A stretch of DNA of 64,000 bases from contig NZ_LUAW01000013.1 of the NCBI RefSeq assembly GCF_001605895.1, positions 65,401-129,400 on the forward strand, written 5' to 3'. Each line of letters opens with the position of its first letter. Position 1 is the first letter of the stretch. The translations under genes were made by a program, and so were the position numbers. Positions 8,642 to 17,562 of the stretch are shown one piece after another. The notes under the pieces were generated by a model. The model saw only the letters and a program-made list of their open reading frames with translations. It did not search any database and had not been told where the DNA came from. The DNA comes from Acinetobacter pragensis. Lineage in GTDB: Bacteria > Pseudomonadota > Gammaproteobacteria > Pseudomonadales > Moraxellaceae.

Positions 8642-9640
8642 TCAAGCAGCGCTGTTTGACTGTGCTTTCTCGATGAAGAAATTTGCAGCCCATTGTTCAA
8701 GCACTTCTTTGTATGGCTTGATAAAATTGTCTTCCGTCCATTTACCTTGTTTCACTGCCAATTGCCCACGCTCCACACGGTCATACACAACTTGCGTGAG
8801 TGAGAAATCTTGATAGTTCAAACTTGGTTTATAGATCAAGCCTGCAACTGAATTGGTATTGTAAATTTCAGGTCGATATACCTTTTGGAAACTTTCCATG
8901 GTACTGATGGCGCTGATTAATTCGAAATCCGTATAGTCACTCAGTAAGTTATTTGCAGAATAAAATGCCAATGGTGCAGTCGCATTTTCTGGCTTGAAGT
9001 AACGAACGCTTAAGCCCATTTTTGCAAAATATTCATCGGTACGTGAATATTCATCATTTTTGTATTCCACACCGAGTACAGGATGCACATTCGCAGTACG
9101 GAAATACGTTTTTGACGTTGAAACGCTGAGGCAAATCACAGGCTGTTTATTAAATTCTGCCTTAAATACGTCTGAATTGACCAAATGCTGATATAGCTTG
9201 CCATGCAAGTCACCAAAGGCTTCTGGCTTTTCATTGGTTTTACAGCCCAATGTGGGCAATACAACGCTAAAGTCATAATCACGGACATAAGAAGAAAAAC
9301 TGTTGCCGATCATCCCTTCAATTCGTTCATTGGTTAGGCGGTCAGTGATCGTGCTTTTCAGCATTTCAATGAATGGAAAAGTTTGACCATTGCCTTCAAC
9401 ATCAAGCTCCGCAGATATAATGTCAATTTCAATTGAATAGCGGTCGGCATTGGGATTATCGCAGCTCGCTAGCGTGTTAAAGCGGTTATTGATCATCGCT
9501 AAAGTTCTGCGTAAGTTCTCTTCACGATGTTCACCACGGGCTAAGTTGGCAAAGTTTGTGGTCAGGCGAGTGTTGTCTGCCGGCTGATAGTTTTCATCAA
9601 AACGAATACGTTTAATTGAACATGCAAATTCTTTACTCAT
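8642..9640 (-). CDS. mesX: MesX (DUF1852), partner of MesD methionine synthase
   Basis: A 332-aa soluble protein of the DUF1852 family, recognised from its N-terminus (CSIKRIRFDENY) and its constant position just upstream of a core-MetE gene. DUF1852 proteins (MesX) are required for methionine synthesis by MesD. Their biochemical role (methyl-donor handling, oxygen-dependent demethylation or metal loading) is unsettled. There is no signal peptide or membrane segment, and I see no standard cofactor motif. It is first in a minus-strand operon behind a candidate MetR operator and promoter. Length is as expected for the family. Confidence 0.85.
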   Translation of the reverse strand: MSKEFACSIKRIRFDENYQPADNTRLTTNFANLARGEHREENLRRTLAMINNRFNTLASCDNPNADRYSIEIDIISAELDVEGNGQTFPFIEMLKSTITDRLTNERIEGMIGNSFSSYVRDYDFSVVLPTLGCKTNEKPEAFGDLHGKLYQHLVNSDVFKAEFNKQPVICLSVSTSKTYFRTANVHPVLGVEYKNDEYSRTDEYFAKMGLSVRYFKPENATAPLAFYSANNLLSDYTDFELISAISTMESFQKVYRPEIYNTNSVAGLIYKPSLNYQDFSLTQVVYDRVERGQLAVKQGKWTEDNFIKPYKEVLEQWAANFFIEKAQSNSAA

Positions 9641-9694
9641 GGCAATCCGCTATCCTAATTTCTAAAATAAAAGCAAAATTTCTGTATGCAGTAA

Positions 9695-9758
9695 TTTATA
9701 CTTGAAATGAAACATGAATAAAAATGATTTAATCTAACCCTAAGATGAACAAAATTCA
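9695..9758 (-). promoter_or_regulatory. MetR-type operator and promoter of the mesX operon
   Basis: A perfect MetR consensus palindrome, TGAA-N5-TTCA, lies at 9746-9758 (TGAACAAAATTCA), about 106 nt before the mesX ATG. Downstream on the minus strand a -10-like TATAAA occupies 9695-9700 with only a weak -35 (TTTTAT) 17 nt away, as expected for an activator-dependent promoter. The match is exact, but eight fixed bases can occur by chance about once in 64 kb. Its position before a methionine synthase gene is what makes it credible. Confidence 0.5.
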
Positions 9759-9949
9759 CTTTAAGGATTCTATTGTATTTATGGAAAACGAAAGGAAGAC
9801 AACTGTCGGCACATTCTGTGATCAATGAGGTCTGTGGCCAAATTTGCTGAAACTATAAATTCACGAATATATTTATTTTAAATTTTTATGAGTAATTCTT
9901 TGTATTTAAAGCAGTTAAAATTTAAATTTTTACTTCTTATTTTAGATAC

Positions 9950-10022
9950 GGCGAGCCTTTCTTTGTGAATAAGCACCTTAAGAGCTTTAAAGTGCTTATA
10001 GAAAAAATATCAGCTGCTCGCC
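9950..10022. other. Nested inverted repeats downstream of the asparaginase gene
   Basis: An outer 7-bp inverted repeat (GGCGAGC at 9950-9956, GCTCGCC at 10016-10022) encloses an inner hairpin (ATAAGCAC at 9969-9976 with GTGCTTAT at 9992-9999, with TTAA/TTAA pairing further in). It begins 12 nt beyond the asparaginase stop. There is no run of T on the minus strand after the stem, so it may be a structured 3' end or a weak terminator. The rest of this roughly 390-nt gap holds the mesX promoter and AT-rich sequence without a visible gene. Confidence 0.4.
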
Positions 10023-10034
10023 AATATAGTGATT

Positions 10035-11521
<1,487 letters not shown>

Positions 11522-12043
11522 ATGTTAGATCAAAAATTAAAGGACTTTCGTGAGAAATTGGTTCTAGACCATTTTGCCGATGAAGTAAAACAAGACTTCG
11601 ATGCAGTCTTAAGTACTTTTCCCCATCCACATTATGAGCTGATTGCCACAGGCGCCGTGCATGATGGCCGTGATGATGTGCTTAATTATCACCGAACCTC
11701 ACGTAAAGCTTTTCCAGATCAGCGGCATGAACTGATTGCTATGCGGCATGCTGATGATGCTGTAATTTGTGAATTTTGGCTGCTCGGCACCCATAAAGGC
11801 TATTTGGGTTCCGTTCCGCCAACGGGCAACGCCTTCCGTGTACGCATGTGCGCATTTTTCATTTTTGAAGGTGAAGAGCTGGTTTGTGAGCGTATTTATT
11901 TTGATACTTTAAGTCTAATTAAGCAGTTATTTAAAGGCTTTAACCTTAAATCCCCCAAAGGAATTCTTCAATTCTATAAAGCAGCGTCTGGTTTATTGCG
12001 GGATATGAAAGATCTCAGCAAGGTTACTCAATCGAAACTATAA
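11522..12043 (+). CDS. SnoaL/NTF2-fold protein (polyketide-cyclase-like)
   Basis: A 173-aa protein with the cone-shaped NTF2-like fold shared by SnoaL cyclases, ketosteroid isomerases and limonene-epoxide hydrolases. Supporting sequence: an N-terminal helix, GRDDVLNYHRTSRKAFPD (about 49-66), and strands DAVICEFWLLGTHKGYL and FRVRMCAFFIFEGEELVCERIYFD typical of SnoaL-like proteins. AAGGATG precedes the ATG. It lies 14 nt before the MBL-like gene, so they form an operon. Likely an isomerase or hydrolase for a small hydrophobic molecule, but the substrate cannot be assigned. Confidence 0.78.
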   Translation: MLDQKLKDFREKLVLDHFADEVKQDFDAVLSTFPHPHYELIATGAVHDGRDDVLNYHRTSRKAFPDQRHELIAMRHADDAVICEFWLLGTHKGYLGSVPPTGNAFRVRMCAFFIFEGEELVCERIYFDTLSLIKQLFKGFNLKSPKGILQFYKAASGLLRDMKDLSKVTQSKL

Positions 12044-12057
12044 GTGGAGGAACCCAG

Positions 12058-13131
12058 ATGAATAAGTCATTCAAAGCGTTAGGTATGCAAGAAATTTCAG
12101 ACTTTGACGGTACACGTGATGCGCCATCTCCCATAGAACGCCTTGAAAAAGTGCGTACAGCGGCATCACAATTTCGTACCCAGCTTATGCAGCAGGAAGA
12201 TGTCATTTATTATCAATCAGTTAATCTTGTCCGCGCCCCATATCCGACATGGTATGGCTATACAGGCGTGTTTGCGCAAAAGTCACTGACCTTCCCTTTT
12301 TTACATCTGCTTAACCGCCTTTTTGTCATTCAATATAAAGACTTTAATAATCAGCTGAGAGTCTTGTTATTTTCACCTACCGATGTGGTGAATAACCGCA
12401 AAACACCTTTCTTTGAACGGTTAGCTGATTCATTTCCAGATATCGCCTTCAATATTTTTGCACCGCAATATACTTCTATAGAAGACACTCTGCAGCAGCT
12501 CAAAATAAAACCTGAGCAAGTGGATTATATTAGTTATGATCATCTGCACACACAGGAACTGCGGAAATGGTTAGGCACAGCAGATCAGCCTGCCTATTTT
12601 CCAAATGCGAAACTTTTAGTTCATGAAAAAGAATGGAACTGTGTTCAAGGGTTGCTGCCTGTTCAGTCCGATTGGTATTGTCCGAACGGTGCAAATGGGA
12701 TTGATCCGAACAAAGTCATTACCTTTAAGAAAAGTCTTGCTTTAGGATCTGGTCTCGCATTGGTACATACCCCAGGACATACCGAAGGCAATCATTCATT
12801 GGTCGCTAAAGCGGATAATCAAATTTTTGTGACTTCAGAAAATGGGATCAGTTTAGATGCATATGAACCTAGAAGTTCCAAAATTAAGGCAATACGTGAC
12901 TACGCTGAAAAGACAGGTGTTGAAGTTATTTTAAATGGCAACACACAAGAAGGCAGCAATGACCAATACATTTCAATGGTCATGGAAAAAACCATCGCAG
13001 GGCCACTAAAAAGCAATCCTAATTTCCCATCATGCGCTTGCAGCAGTGAAACAACCCCCTATTGGCTGTTCCCGGGATTGAAACAAACTGAACTATTAGG
13101 CGCATTGCAATTTGGCCAGTTGGCTGTTTAA
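12058..13131 (+). CDS. Metallo-beta-lactamase-fold protein with atypical metal motif
   Basis: A 357-aa cytosolic protein whose central part matches the MBL fold: YISYDHLHTQEL (157-168), LVHEKEW around 187 and HTPGHTEGNHS (237-247). The canonical T-H-x-H-x-D-H motif is replaced by S-Y-D-H-L-H-T, so at least two usual zinc ligands are absent, while the downstream H241 is kept. It may therefore bind one metal, use a rearranged site, or be a non-hydrolytic member. It is co-transcribed with the SnoaL-like gene (14-nt gap; GTGGAGGAACCC ribosome site) and ends in a strong terminator. Function unknown; participation in a catabolic pathway is inferred from neighbours. Confidence 0.75.
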   Translation: MNKSFKALGMQEISDFDGTRDAPSPIERLEKVRTAASQFRTQLMQQEDVIYYQSVNLVRAPYPTWYGYTGVFAQKSLTFPFLHLLNRLFVIQYKDFNNQLRVLLFSPTDVVNNRKTPFFERLADSFPDIAFNIFAPQYTSIEDTLQQLKIKPEQVDYISYDHLHTQELRKWLGTADQPAYFPNAKLLVHEKEWNCVQGLLPVQSDWYCPNGANGIDPNKVITFKKSLALGSGLALVHTPGHTEGNHSLVAKADNQIFVTSENGISLDAYEPRSSKIKAIRDYAEKTGVEVILNGNTQEGSNDQYISMVMEKTIAGPLKSNPNFPSCACSSETTPYWLFPGLKQTELLGALQFGQLAV

Positions 13132-13146
13132 CTCCCTAACTTTTAT

Positions 13147-13183
13147 ATCGCTTGAAAATTCTTGGGTTTCAGGCGATTTTTTT
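13147..13183 (+). terminator. Rho-independent terminator after the SnoaL-MBL operon
   Basis: An 11-bp stem with one G-T pair (ATCGCTTGAAA with TTTCAGGCGAT), a 9-nt loop and a run of seven T. It sits 15 nt past the MBL stop and before the convergent AraC gene. Confidence 0.85.
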
Positions 13184-13200
13184 ATTTTCATAACAATCAT

Positions 13201-14241
13201 CTACACCTCAAAACTGCGATATTCCTTTGGTGTTTTTCCTGTCCAGCGTTTAAACGCGCGCTGGAAAGCGCTTTGTTCGGAAAAACCCAATAAAAAAGCG
13301 ATTTCCACTAAGCTTAGTTTTGGATTGCGGACATAGCTGATGGCTAAGCTTTGACGGATATCATCGACAAGCGTTCTAAAATTAAGTTGATGCCGGTTCA
13401 TTTCTGTTTTTAATTCATCTGCAGTAAATCCCGTGATCTGAGCCAGCTCTTCGAAGCTGACGCCGCCCATTTGGAACGATTCCATAATTGTTTTACGGAC
13501 TACGGCAAGCCAAGAAGGCTCCAAATGACTCCCAAGCTGCTTTAATAATTGGTGACGTAAATCACTCATCACTATATGCACCGACTCATTCGAACTTGGC
13601 AATGGATAATCTAAAAAACGCTCATGAAAACCTATAGCCGTGTGCTCAGCGCTAAAATATATTGGACAGCGGAACAGATTTTCATATTCAGAGATATCTT
13701 CAGGCTGGTCATGCTGGAAAGAAACCCACAGCGGACTTAAATCATGCTGATTAAATAAGTGTCTAGACAGACTCACATAAGAGGCCTGATGCAATTCATC
13801 CTGCAATTTACCTAAAGGATGGTTTTCCCCTAAATTGCTTTTCCAGTAACGGATAAACTCATGCCCTTTGCGTTCAAATACATTGCTTCCGGCATCAATG
13901 GTTAATGCCGAATAACGCATATTCTGCTGCATGAGTTCACGCGCATTGGAGCAGGTCATGAGAGCAAAACCATGTGGCCCTAAATGCCCAGTGGTCACCA
14001 GCTGCCCTAGGCAAATGCCTAAATTGGGATGCTGGAACTTGTCCTGCAATAAATGGCAAGCCTGATTAAAAATCTGGAAATCAATCCGTTCATTGGGGTG
14101 ATCAAATAAAGATTTATTCACATGAATTTCTGCTAGAAACTGATCTGCCGAATAATTTCTTCTTTGCAAATAGTCAAAAATCACACGCATGTAATGCACT
14201 GCAACAGTATGTTTTTTCAATATATTACTGGAATCGTGCAT
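13201..14241 (-). CDS. AraC-family regulator (arabinose-binding-like N-domain)
   Basis: A 346-aa transcription factor. The N-terminal two-thirds resemble the ligand-binding domain of the ArgR/OruR-type AraC group (GHLGPHGFALMTC near 125). The last 100 residues hold two helix-turn-helix motifs, the second being EIAFLLGFSEQSAFQRAFKR followed by WTGKTPKEYR. It faces away from the SCP2-VOC-dehydrogenase operon (172-nt divergent spacer), which it most likely activates, and converges with the SnoaL-MBL unit. The inducer is probably a hydrophobic pathway substrate (inference). Confidence 0.9.
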   Translation of the reverse strand: MHDSSNILKKHTVAVHYMRVIFDYLQRRNYSADQFLAEIHVNKSLFDHPNERIDFQIFNQACHLLQDKFQHPNLGICLGQLVTTGHLGPHGFALMTCSNARELMQQNMRYSALTIDAGSNVFERKGHEFIRYWKSNLGENHPLGKLQDELHQASYVSLSRHLFNQHDLSPLWVSFQHDQPEDISEYENLFRCPIYFSAEHTAIGFHERFLDYPLPSSNESVHIVMSDLRHQLLKQLGSHLEPSWLAVVRKTIMESFQMGGVSFEELAQITGFTADELKTEMNRHQLNFRTLVDDIRQSLAISYVRNPKLSLVEIAFLLGFSEQSAFQRAFKRWTGKTPKEYRSFEV

Positions 14242-14413
14242 AAACGTAATCTATCCCTAATTTGACCTATATTTGGCTTTTATCAACTGATGTCAATGAA
14301 TCCCGGTTTGGGTCAATATCATTTTTTTCCTGTGTCTTATAGTCACATCAGCACTCAATATTGAATGCAAAATCTCATCTATCTGAAGACTATATTAATT
14401 AAAGGAATAAGCC

Positions 14414-14734
14414 ATGAATATCAACGATTTTATTTTAAATAAATTGCCGGCTGCCCTAAATGAGGAAGCCACCGATGGCGTTGAGTGCGTATTGCAGCTC
14501 AATTTATCCGAGCCTTTTACCATTCAAATCAATGACAGCACCTGCGCGATCCAAAAAGGTAAAAATACCGAAGCTGACGTCATACTGACGGCCGATGACG
14601 AGGTGTTCTTTGACATTATTACTGGGCAGCTTGCCGGTGCAATGGCCTTCATGAGCGGCAAATTAAAAATTGACGGCGATATTATGCTGGCAAAAGAAAT
14701 CAGTGAATATTTTGACGCGTCTAAACTTGTATAA
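14414..14734 (+). CDS. SCP2 sterol-carrier-domain protein
   Basis: A 106-aa stand-alone SCP2 domain, a hydrophobic tunnel fold that binds sterols, acyl-CoAs and similar lipids. Typical features are VECVLQLNLSEPFTIQI (about 23-39), the acidic DVILTADDEVFFDIITGQ stretch (about 55-72) and the GAMAFMSGKLKIDGDI loop near 76-91. AAAGGAATAAGCC precedes the ATG. First gene of the operon diverging from the AraC regulator. Probably carries a hydrophobic substrate or CoA intermediate for the enzymes encoded downstream; no enzymatic activity is expected. Confidence 0.88.
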   Translation: MNINDFILNKLPAALNEEATDGVECVLQLNLSEPFTIQINDSTCAIQKGKNTEADVILTADDEVFFDIITGQLAGAMAFMSGKLKIDGDIMLAKEISEYFDASKLV

Positions 14735-14756
14735 AACTTTATTCAAACTGATCACC

Positions 14757-14780
14757 AAGGGGATGTGCAACTCCCCTTTT
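14757..14780 (+). terminator. Intra-operon hairpin after the SCP2 gene
   Basis: A 7-bp stem (AAGGGGA with TCCCCTT, 8-nt loop) followed by TT lies between SCP2 and the VOC gene. It could act as a partial terminator or as a 3' stabiliser that lets the small carrier protein be made in excess over the downstream enzymes. Confidence 0.5.
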
Positions 14781-14805
14781 CCAAGCAATAAAAAAGGAAA
14801 TTGCC

Positions 14806-15327
14806 ATGAGTAAGGATTTAGGTCCAATTTGCCAGAACGGCTACATTGTCAAAGATATTGAAAAAGCCATGAATGAGTGGATTGCATTAGGCGTCGGCCC
14901 TTGGTTTTATGTCGAAAATGCAATTTTGGATAATTTCAAATATAAAGGCCAGCCGCATAATATTGAAATGAAAGTGGCTTTAGCCAATTCAGGTGATGTA
15001 CAAATTGAATTGATTCAGCAGACGAATGATGCGCCATCTATGTATCAGGATTTTTTAAAATCGGGCCGTGAAGGATTCCAGCATGTTGCTTATTGGACAG
15101 AAGATTATGATGCGGCATATCAATATTTGCAGGACAAAGGCTATGACGTCGTGCATGAAGGTCAAATTGGCGGACCGCAAGGCCGTATGGCGTATTTTGA
15201 TTCAGAGTATGCCATTGGTATTGCATTGGAAATTTCAGAGCTGGCAGGCAGTAAAAAACAGATTTTTGACTATATAAAAAAGGCCTCTGTCGGCTGGAAT
15301 GGTTCAAAGCCAATCCGTAAACTTTAA
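14806..15327 (+). CDS. VOC-family (glyoxalase-like) protein
   Basis: A 173-aa single-chain vicinal-oxygen-chelate protein with paired beta-alpha-beta-beta-beta modules: QNGYIVKDIEKAMNEW (about 9-24), IELIQQTND (around 68), GFQHVAYWTEDYDAAY (around 90) and IALEISEL (about 146-153). H, E and related residues at these positions could ligate a metal, as in methylmalonyl-CoA epimerase or glyoxalase-type members. AAAAAGGAAATTGCC is a good ribosome site. It is followed 14 nt later by the dehydrogenase, so it belongs to the AraC-controlled operon. The reaction (epimerase, isomerase or dioxygenase) is not decidable from sequence alone. Confidence 0.85.
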   Translation: MSKDLGPICQNGYIVKDIEKAMNEWIALGVGPWFYVENAILDNFKYKGQPHNIEMKVALANSGDVQIELIQQTNDAPSMYQDFLKSGREGFQHVAYWTEDYDAAYQYLQDKGYDVVHEGQIGGPQGRMAYFDSEYAIGIALEISELAGSKKQIFDYIKKASVGWNGSKPIRKL

Positions 15328-15341
15328 GCGGAGTTCATTCT

Positions 15342-16310
15342 ATGAGAAGTATTTTATCAGGTGAACACGGCGCGGTTTTAGGCGTTTTGGAAAAGCCGAA
15401 AGTTATGCCGAATCACGTGCTGGTCAAAATTAAAGCCTGCGCTTTAAATCGCGCTGACTTAAACATGCTGACAGGAGCAACACATGGGTTCATCGGCGGT
15501 TTAGGCTTTCCGATCGGTATGGAATGGGCTGGAGAAATTGTCGAAGTGGGTGAAGGCGTCAAGCAATGGCAAGTCGGCAATCGGGTGATGGGGGCTGGCC
15601 CCGGCGCGTTTTCTGAATATACCTTAGGCAATGCTGCTTGGATTTACCCCATTCCGGATAATTTAAGCGATGAACAGGCTGCGACCTTGCCTGTTGCATT
15701 GCAAACAGCGCACGATGCGATTTCATCAAATGGCCAATTGCAGGCCGATCAAACTGTGCTGGTTGTCGGTGCAAGCTCCGCTGTTGGACTAATGGCAATG
15801 CAAGTTGCTCAGTTATTAGGTGCAAAGCATGTTATTGGGACATCAACCCGTGCCGAAAAAATGGCTCAGTTACTTGAATATGGTGCAGATAGCGCTGTAA
15901 ATACAAATGATGAAGACTGGAGCAAACAGATTTTAAAACTGACTAAACGTAAAGGCGCAGATCTTGTTATCGACTTTTTGGCAGGCCCTTTATTTAACCA
16001 GACAATGTCCGTAACTAAAATTGCTGGAACTATTGTGAATGTCGGGCGAATGGCTGGCGAAACGGGGATGATTGATTTCGATCAGCATTCCATGCGCCGT
16101 ATCACTTATAAAGGTGTGAGTTTCCGCACCCGCAGCCCTGATGAAATTGCAGCAGTGATTCAAAAAGCCCAACAAGATTTAATTCCTGCACTGGCTGAAG
16201 GGAAAATACATTTACCAATAGACAAGGTCTACCCATTTGAACAATTCAATGCGGCTTTTGAAAAAATGAAAGCCAATCAACATTTTGGAAAAATTGTTTT
16301 ATCCCTCTAA
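15342..16310 (+). CDS. Quinone-oxidoreductase-type medium-chain dehydrogenase (MDR)
   Basis: A 322-aa NAD(P)H-dependent reductase of the MDR superfamily. It has an N-terminal GroES-like domain (FPIGMEWAGEIVEVGEGV around 51-68) and a Rossmann domain with VLVVGASSAVGLMAMQVAQ (about 142-160). The catalytic-zinc and structural-zinc cysteine motifs of true alcohol dehydrogenases are missing, pointing to the zinc-independent quinone reductase or enoyl reductase branch. GCGGAG precedes the start and the gap from the VOC gene is 14 nt. Probably reduces an enone or enoyl intermediate of the local pathway (inference). Confidence 0.87.
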   Translation: MRSILSGEHGAVLGVLEKPKVMPNHVLVKIKACALNRADLNMLTGATHGFIGGLGFPIGMEWAGEIVEVGEGVKQWQVGNRVMGAGPGAFSEYTLGNAAWIYPIPDNLSDEQAATLPVALQTAHDAISSNGQLQADQTVLVVGASSAVGLMAMQVAQLLGAKHVIGTSTRAEKMAQLLEYGADSAVNTNDEDWSKQILKLTKRKGADLVIDFLAGPLFNQTMSVTKIAGTIVNVGRMAGETGMIDFDQHSMRRITYKGVSFRTRSPDEIAAVIQKAQQDLIPALAEGKIHLPIDKVYPFEQFNAAFEKMKANQHFGKIVLSL

Positions 16311-16400
16311 CGCCCTAAACGACAAGTTTGATCAGCCGAATTGAACTTGTATTCTCTATTTCACGCAAAAGCCTTTTTGAATTAATTTGGGATAACCTTA

Positions 16401-17237
16401 ATGAAGATTCATCATTTGAACTGCGGCACGCTCTGCCCTTTATGCGCCCGTTTAATCAATGGTACAGGGACATTGACTGAACCTGGAAAACTGGTTTGTC
16501 ATTGCCTGCTGATTGAGCAAAAAGACAAGCTGATTCTAGTAGATACTGGATTAGGCTTGATGGATATTGAACATACAGATTACCGTTTAGGAAAAGCTTT
16601 TCAAAAAACATTTAAACCTAAATTAGATCCAGCAGAAACTGCACATTCTCAAATTCAAAGGCTGGGCTATTCACCTGCTGATGTCACGGATATTTTTCCC
16701 ACGCATCTGGATCTAGATCATATAGGCGGCGCATCCGATTTTCCTCAAGCCACCGTGCATATCTATCAGCCTGAACTGGAACAAATCTTAAAGCCGAGCT
16801 GGAAAGAAAAATTACGTTTCCGTTTGAACCAGTTTAAACCTGAACCGTGCTGGCATATTTATCAACAGCCAGCAGAACAATGGTTTGGCCACCCTGCTTT
16901 CTCCATTCATTTAAAAAACAATTTAAATATATGGATAATTCCGCTGATTGGGCACACCAAAGGCCATGTCGGAATTGCCATTCAGCAAGACAATGGGAAA
17001 TGGCTCCTGCATTGCGGTGATGCGTATTACCATCACAGTCAGCTGAATGCAGTATCTCACATGCCTTTAGGTCTTCAAGCCTTTGAAGCAAGCGTGCAGG
17101 CTATCCGGCAGGAACGTCTGAAAAGCCTGAATCACTTAAAATATTTAAAAGCGCATCATGCTGATGAAATCGATTTTTTCTGCGCGCACGATCCTGTTGA
17201 GCTTGAGCAATATCAGTCTGCATCCAGACTTGAATAA
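16401..17237 (+). CDS. MBL-fold hydrolase, AttM/AiiA lactonase-like
   Basis: A 278-aa metallo-beta-lactamase-superfamily hydrolase, with VDTGLG (47-52) and THLDLDHIGG (101-110), plus PLIGHTKGHV (181-190) and LHCGDAYY (203-210). The usual HxHxDH is HxDxDH here (D104 in place of the second His), a variant metal ligand set. Overall layout resembles N-acyl-homoserine-lactone lactonases and related lactone or ester hydrolases. It follows the dehydrogenase by 90 nt on the same strand. In this setting it might open a lactone intermediate, but quorum-quenching activity cannot be excluded. Confidence 0.82.
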   Translation: MKIHHLNCGTLCPLCARLINGTGTLTEPGKLVCHCLLIEQKDKLILVDTGLGLMDIEHTDYRLGKAFQKTFKPKLDPAETAHSQIQRLGYSPADVTDIFPTHLDLDHIGGASDFPQATVHIYQPELEQILKPSWKEKLRFRLNQFKPEPCWHIYQQPAEQWFGHPAFSIHLKNNLNIWIIPLIGHTKGHVGIAIQQDNGKWLLHCGDAYYHHSQLNAVSHMPLGLQAFEASVQAIRQERLKSLNHLKYLKAHHADEIDFFCAHDPVELEQYQSASRLE

Positions 17238-17286
17238 TGATTGATCCGAGATTTTGAAAGCTAGACGATGCCAGTTTTACACAAAA

Positions 17287-17316
17287 TATCGGCAGTACAT
17301 GCCAAAACTGCCGATA
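17287..17316. other. Perfect 10-bp inverted repeat after the MBL hydrolase gene
   Basis: TATCGGCAGT (17287-17296) pairs with ACTGCCGATA (17307-17316) across a 10-nt loop, 49 nt beyond the MBL stop. There is no T-tract, so this is either a weak terminator or a protein-binding site upstream of the following porin gene. Confidence 0.5.
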
Positions 17317-17332
17317 CTGAATTGAGTATCCC

Positions 17333-17365
17333 CAAAGCACTGCGCCAAAGCACTGCGCCAAAGCA
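17333..17365. repeat. 13-nt tandem repeat, about 2.5 copies
   Basis: The unit CAAAGCACTGCGC occurs at 17333-17345 and 17346-17358, followed by a partial copy CAAAGCA. It lies about 200 nt upstream of the second FadL-type porin gene. It could be replication slippage or a spaced regulator site; no function is evident. Confidence 0.75.
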
Positions 17366-17562
17366 GAAAAGCATGCGGTCAATCTGAGGCAAGCAATAAA
17401 GCAGAATTTAGGAAAAATAATAAAAGCAGATGAAATATTGACACCTTTTGACCATAACTGTGGCACTCAATAACCAATTTTAAATAGCGATACACGTTAA
17501 AAATATCTATTAGAAGTACACGATTACTCTAAAAAATGAACTATTCCAGGAAGGAATTCACT

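Noticed and set aside
9641..9790. SAM or other methionine riboswitch upstream of mesX
   Set aside because: No SAM-type conserved core or terminator hairpin is visible; the MetR palindrome is the better explanation for regulation.
17101..17466. Minus-strand 121-aa frame over the end of the MBL gene and following gap
   Set aside because: It is antisense to the MBL gene for a third of its length, contains the tandem repeat region, and has no ribosome site or recognisable domain.
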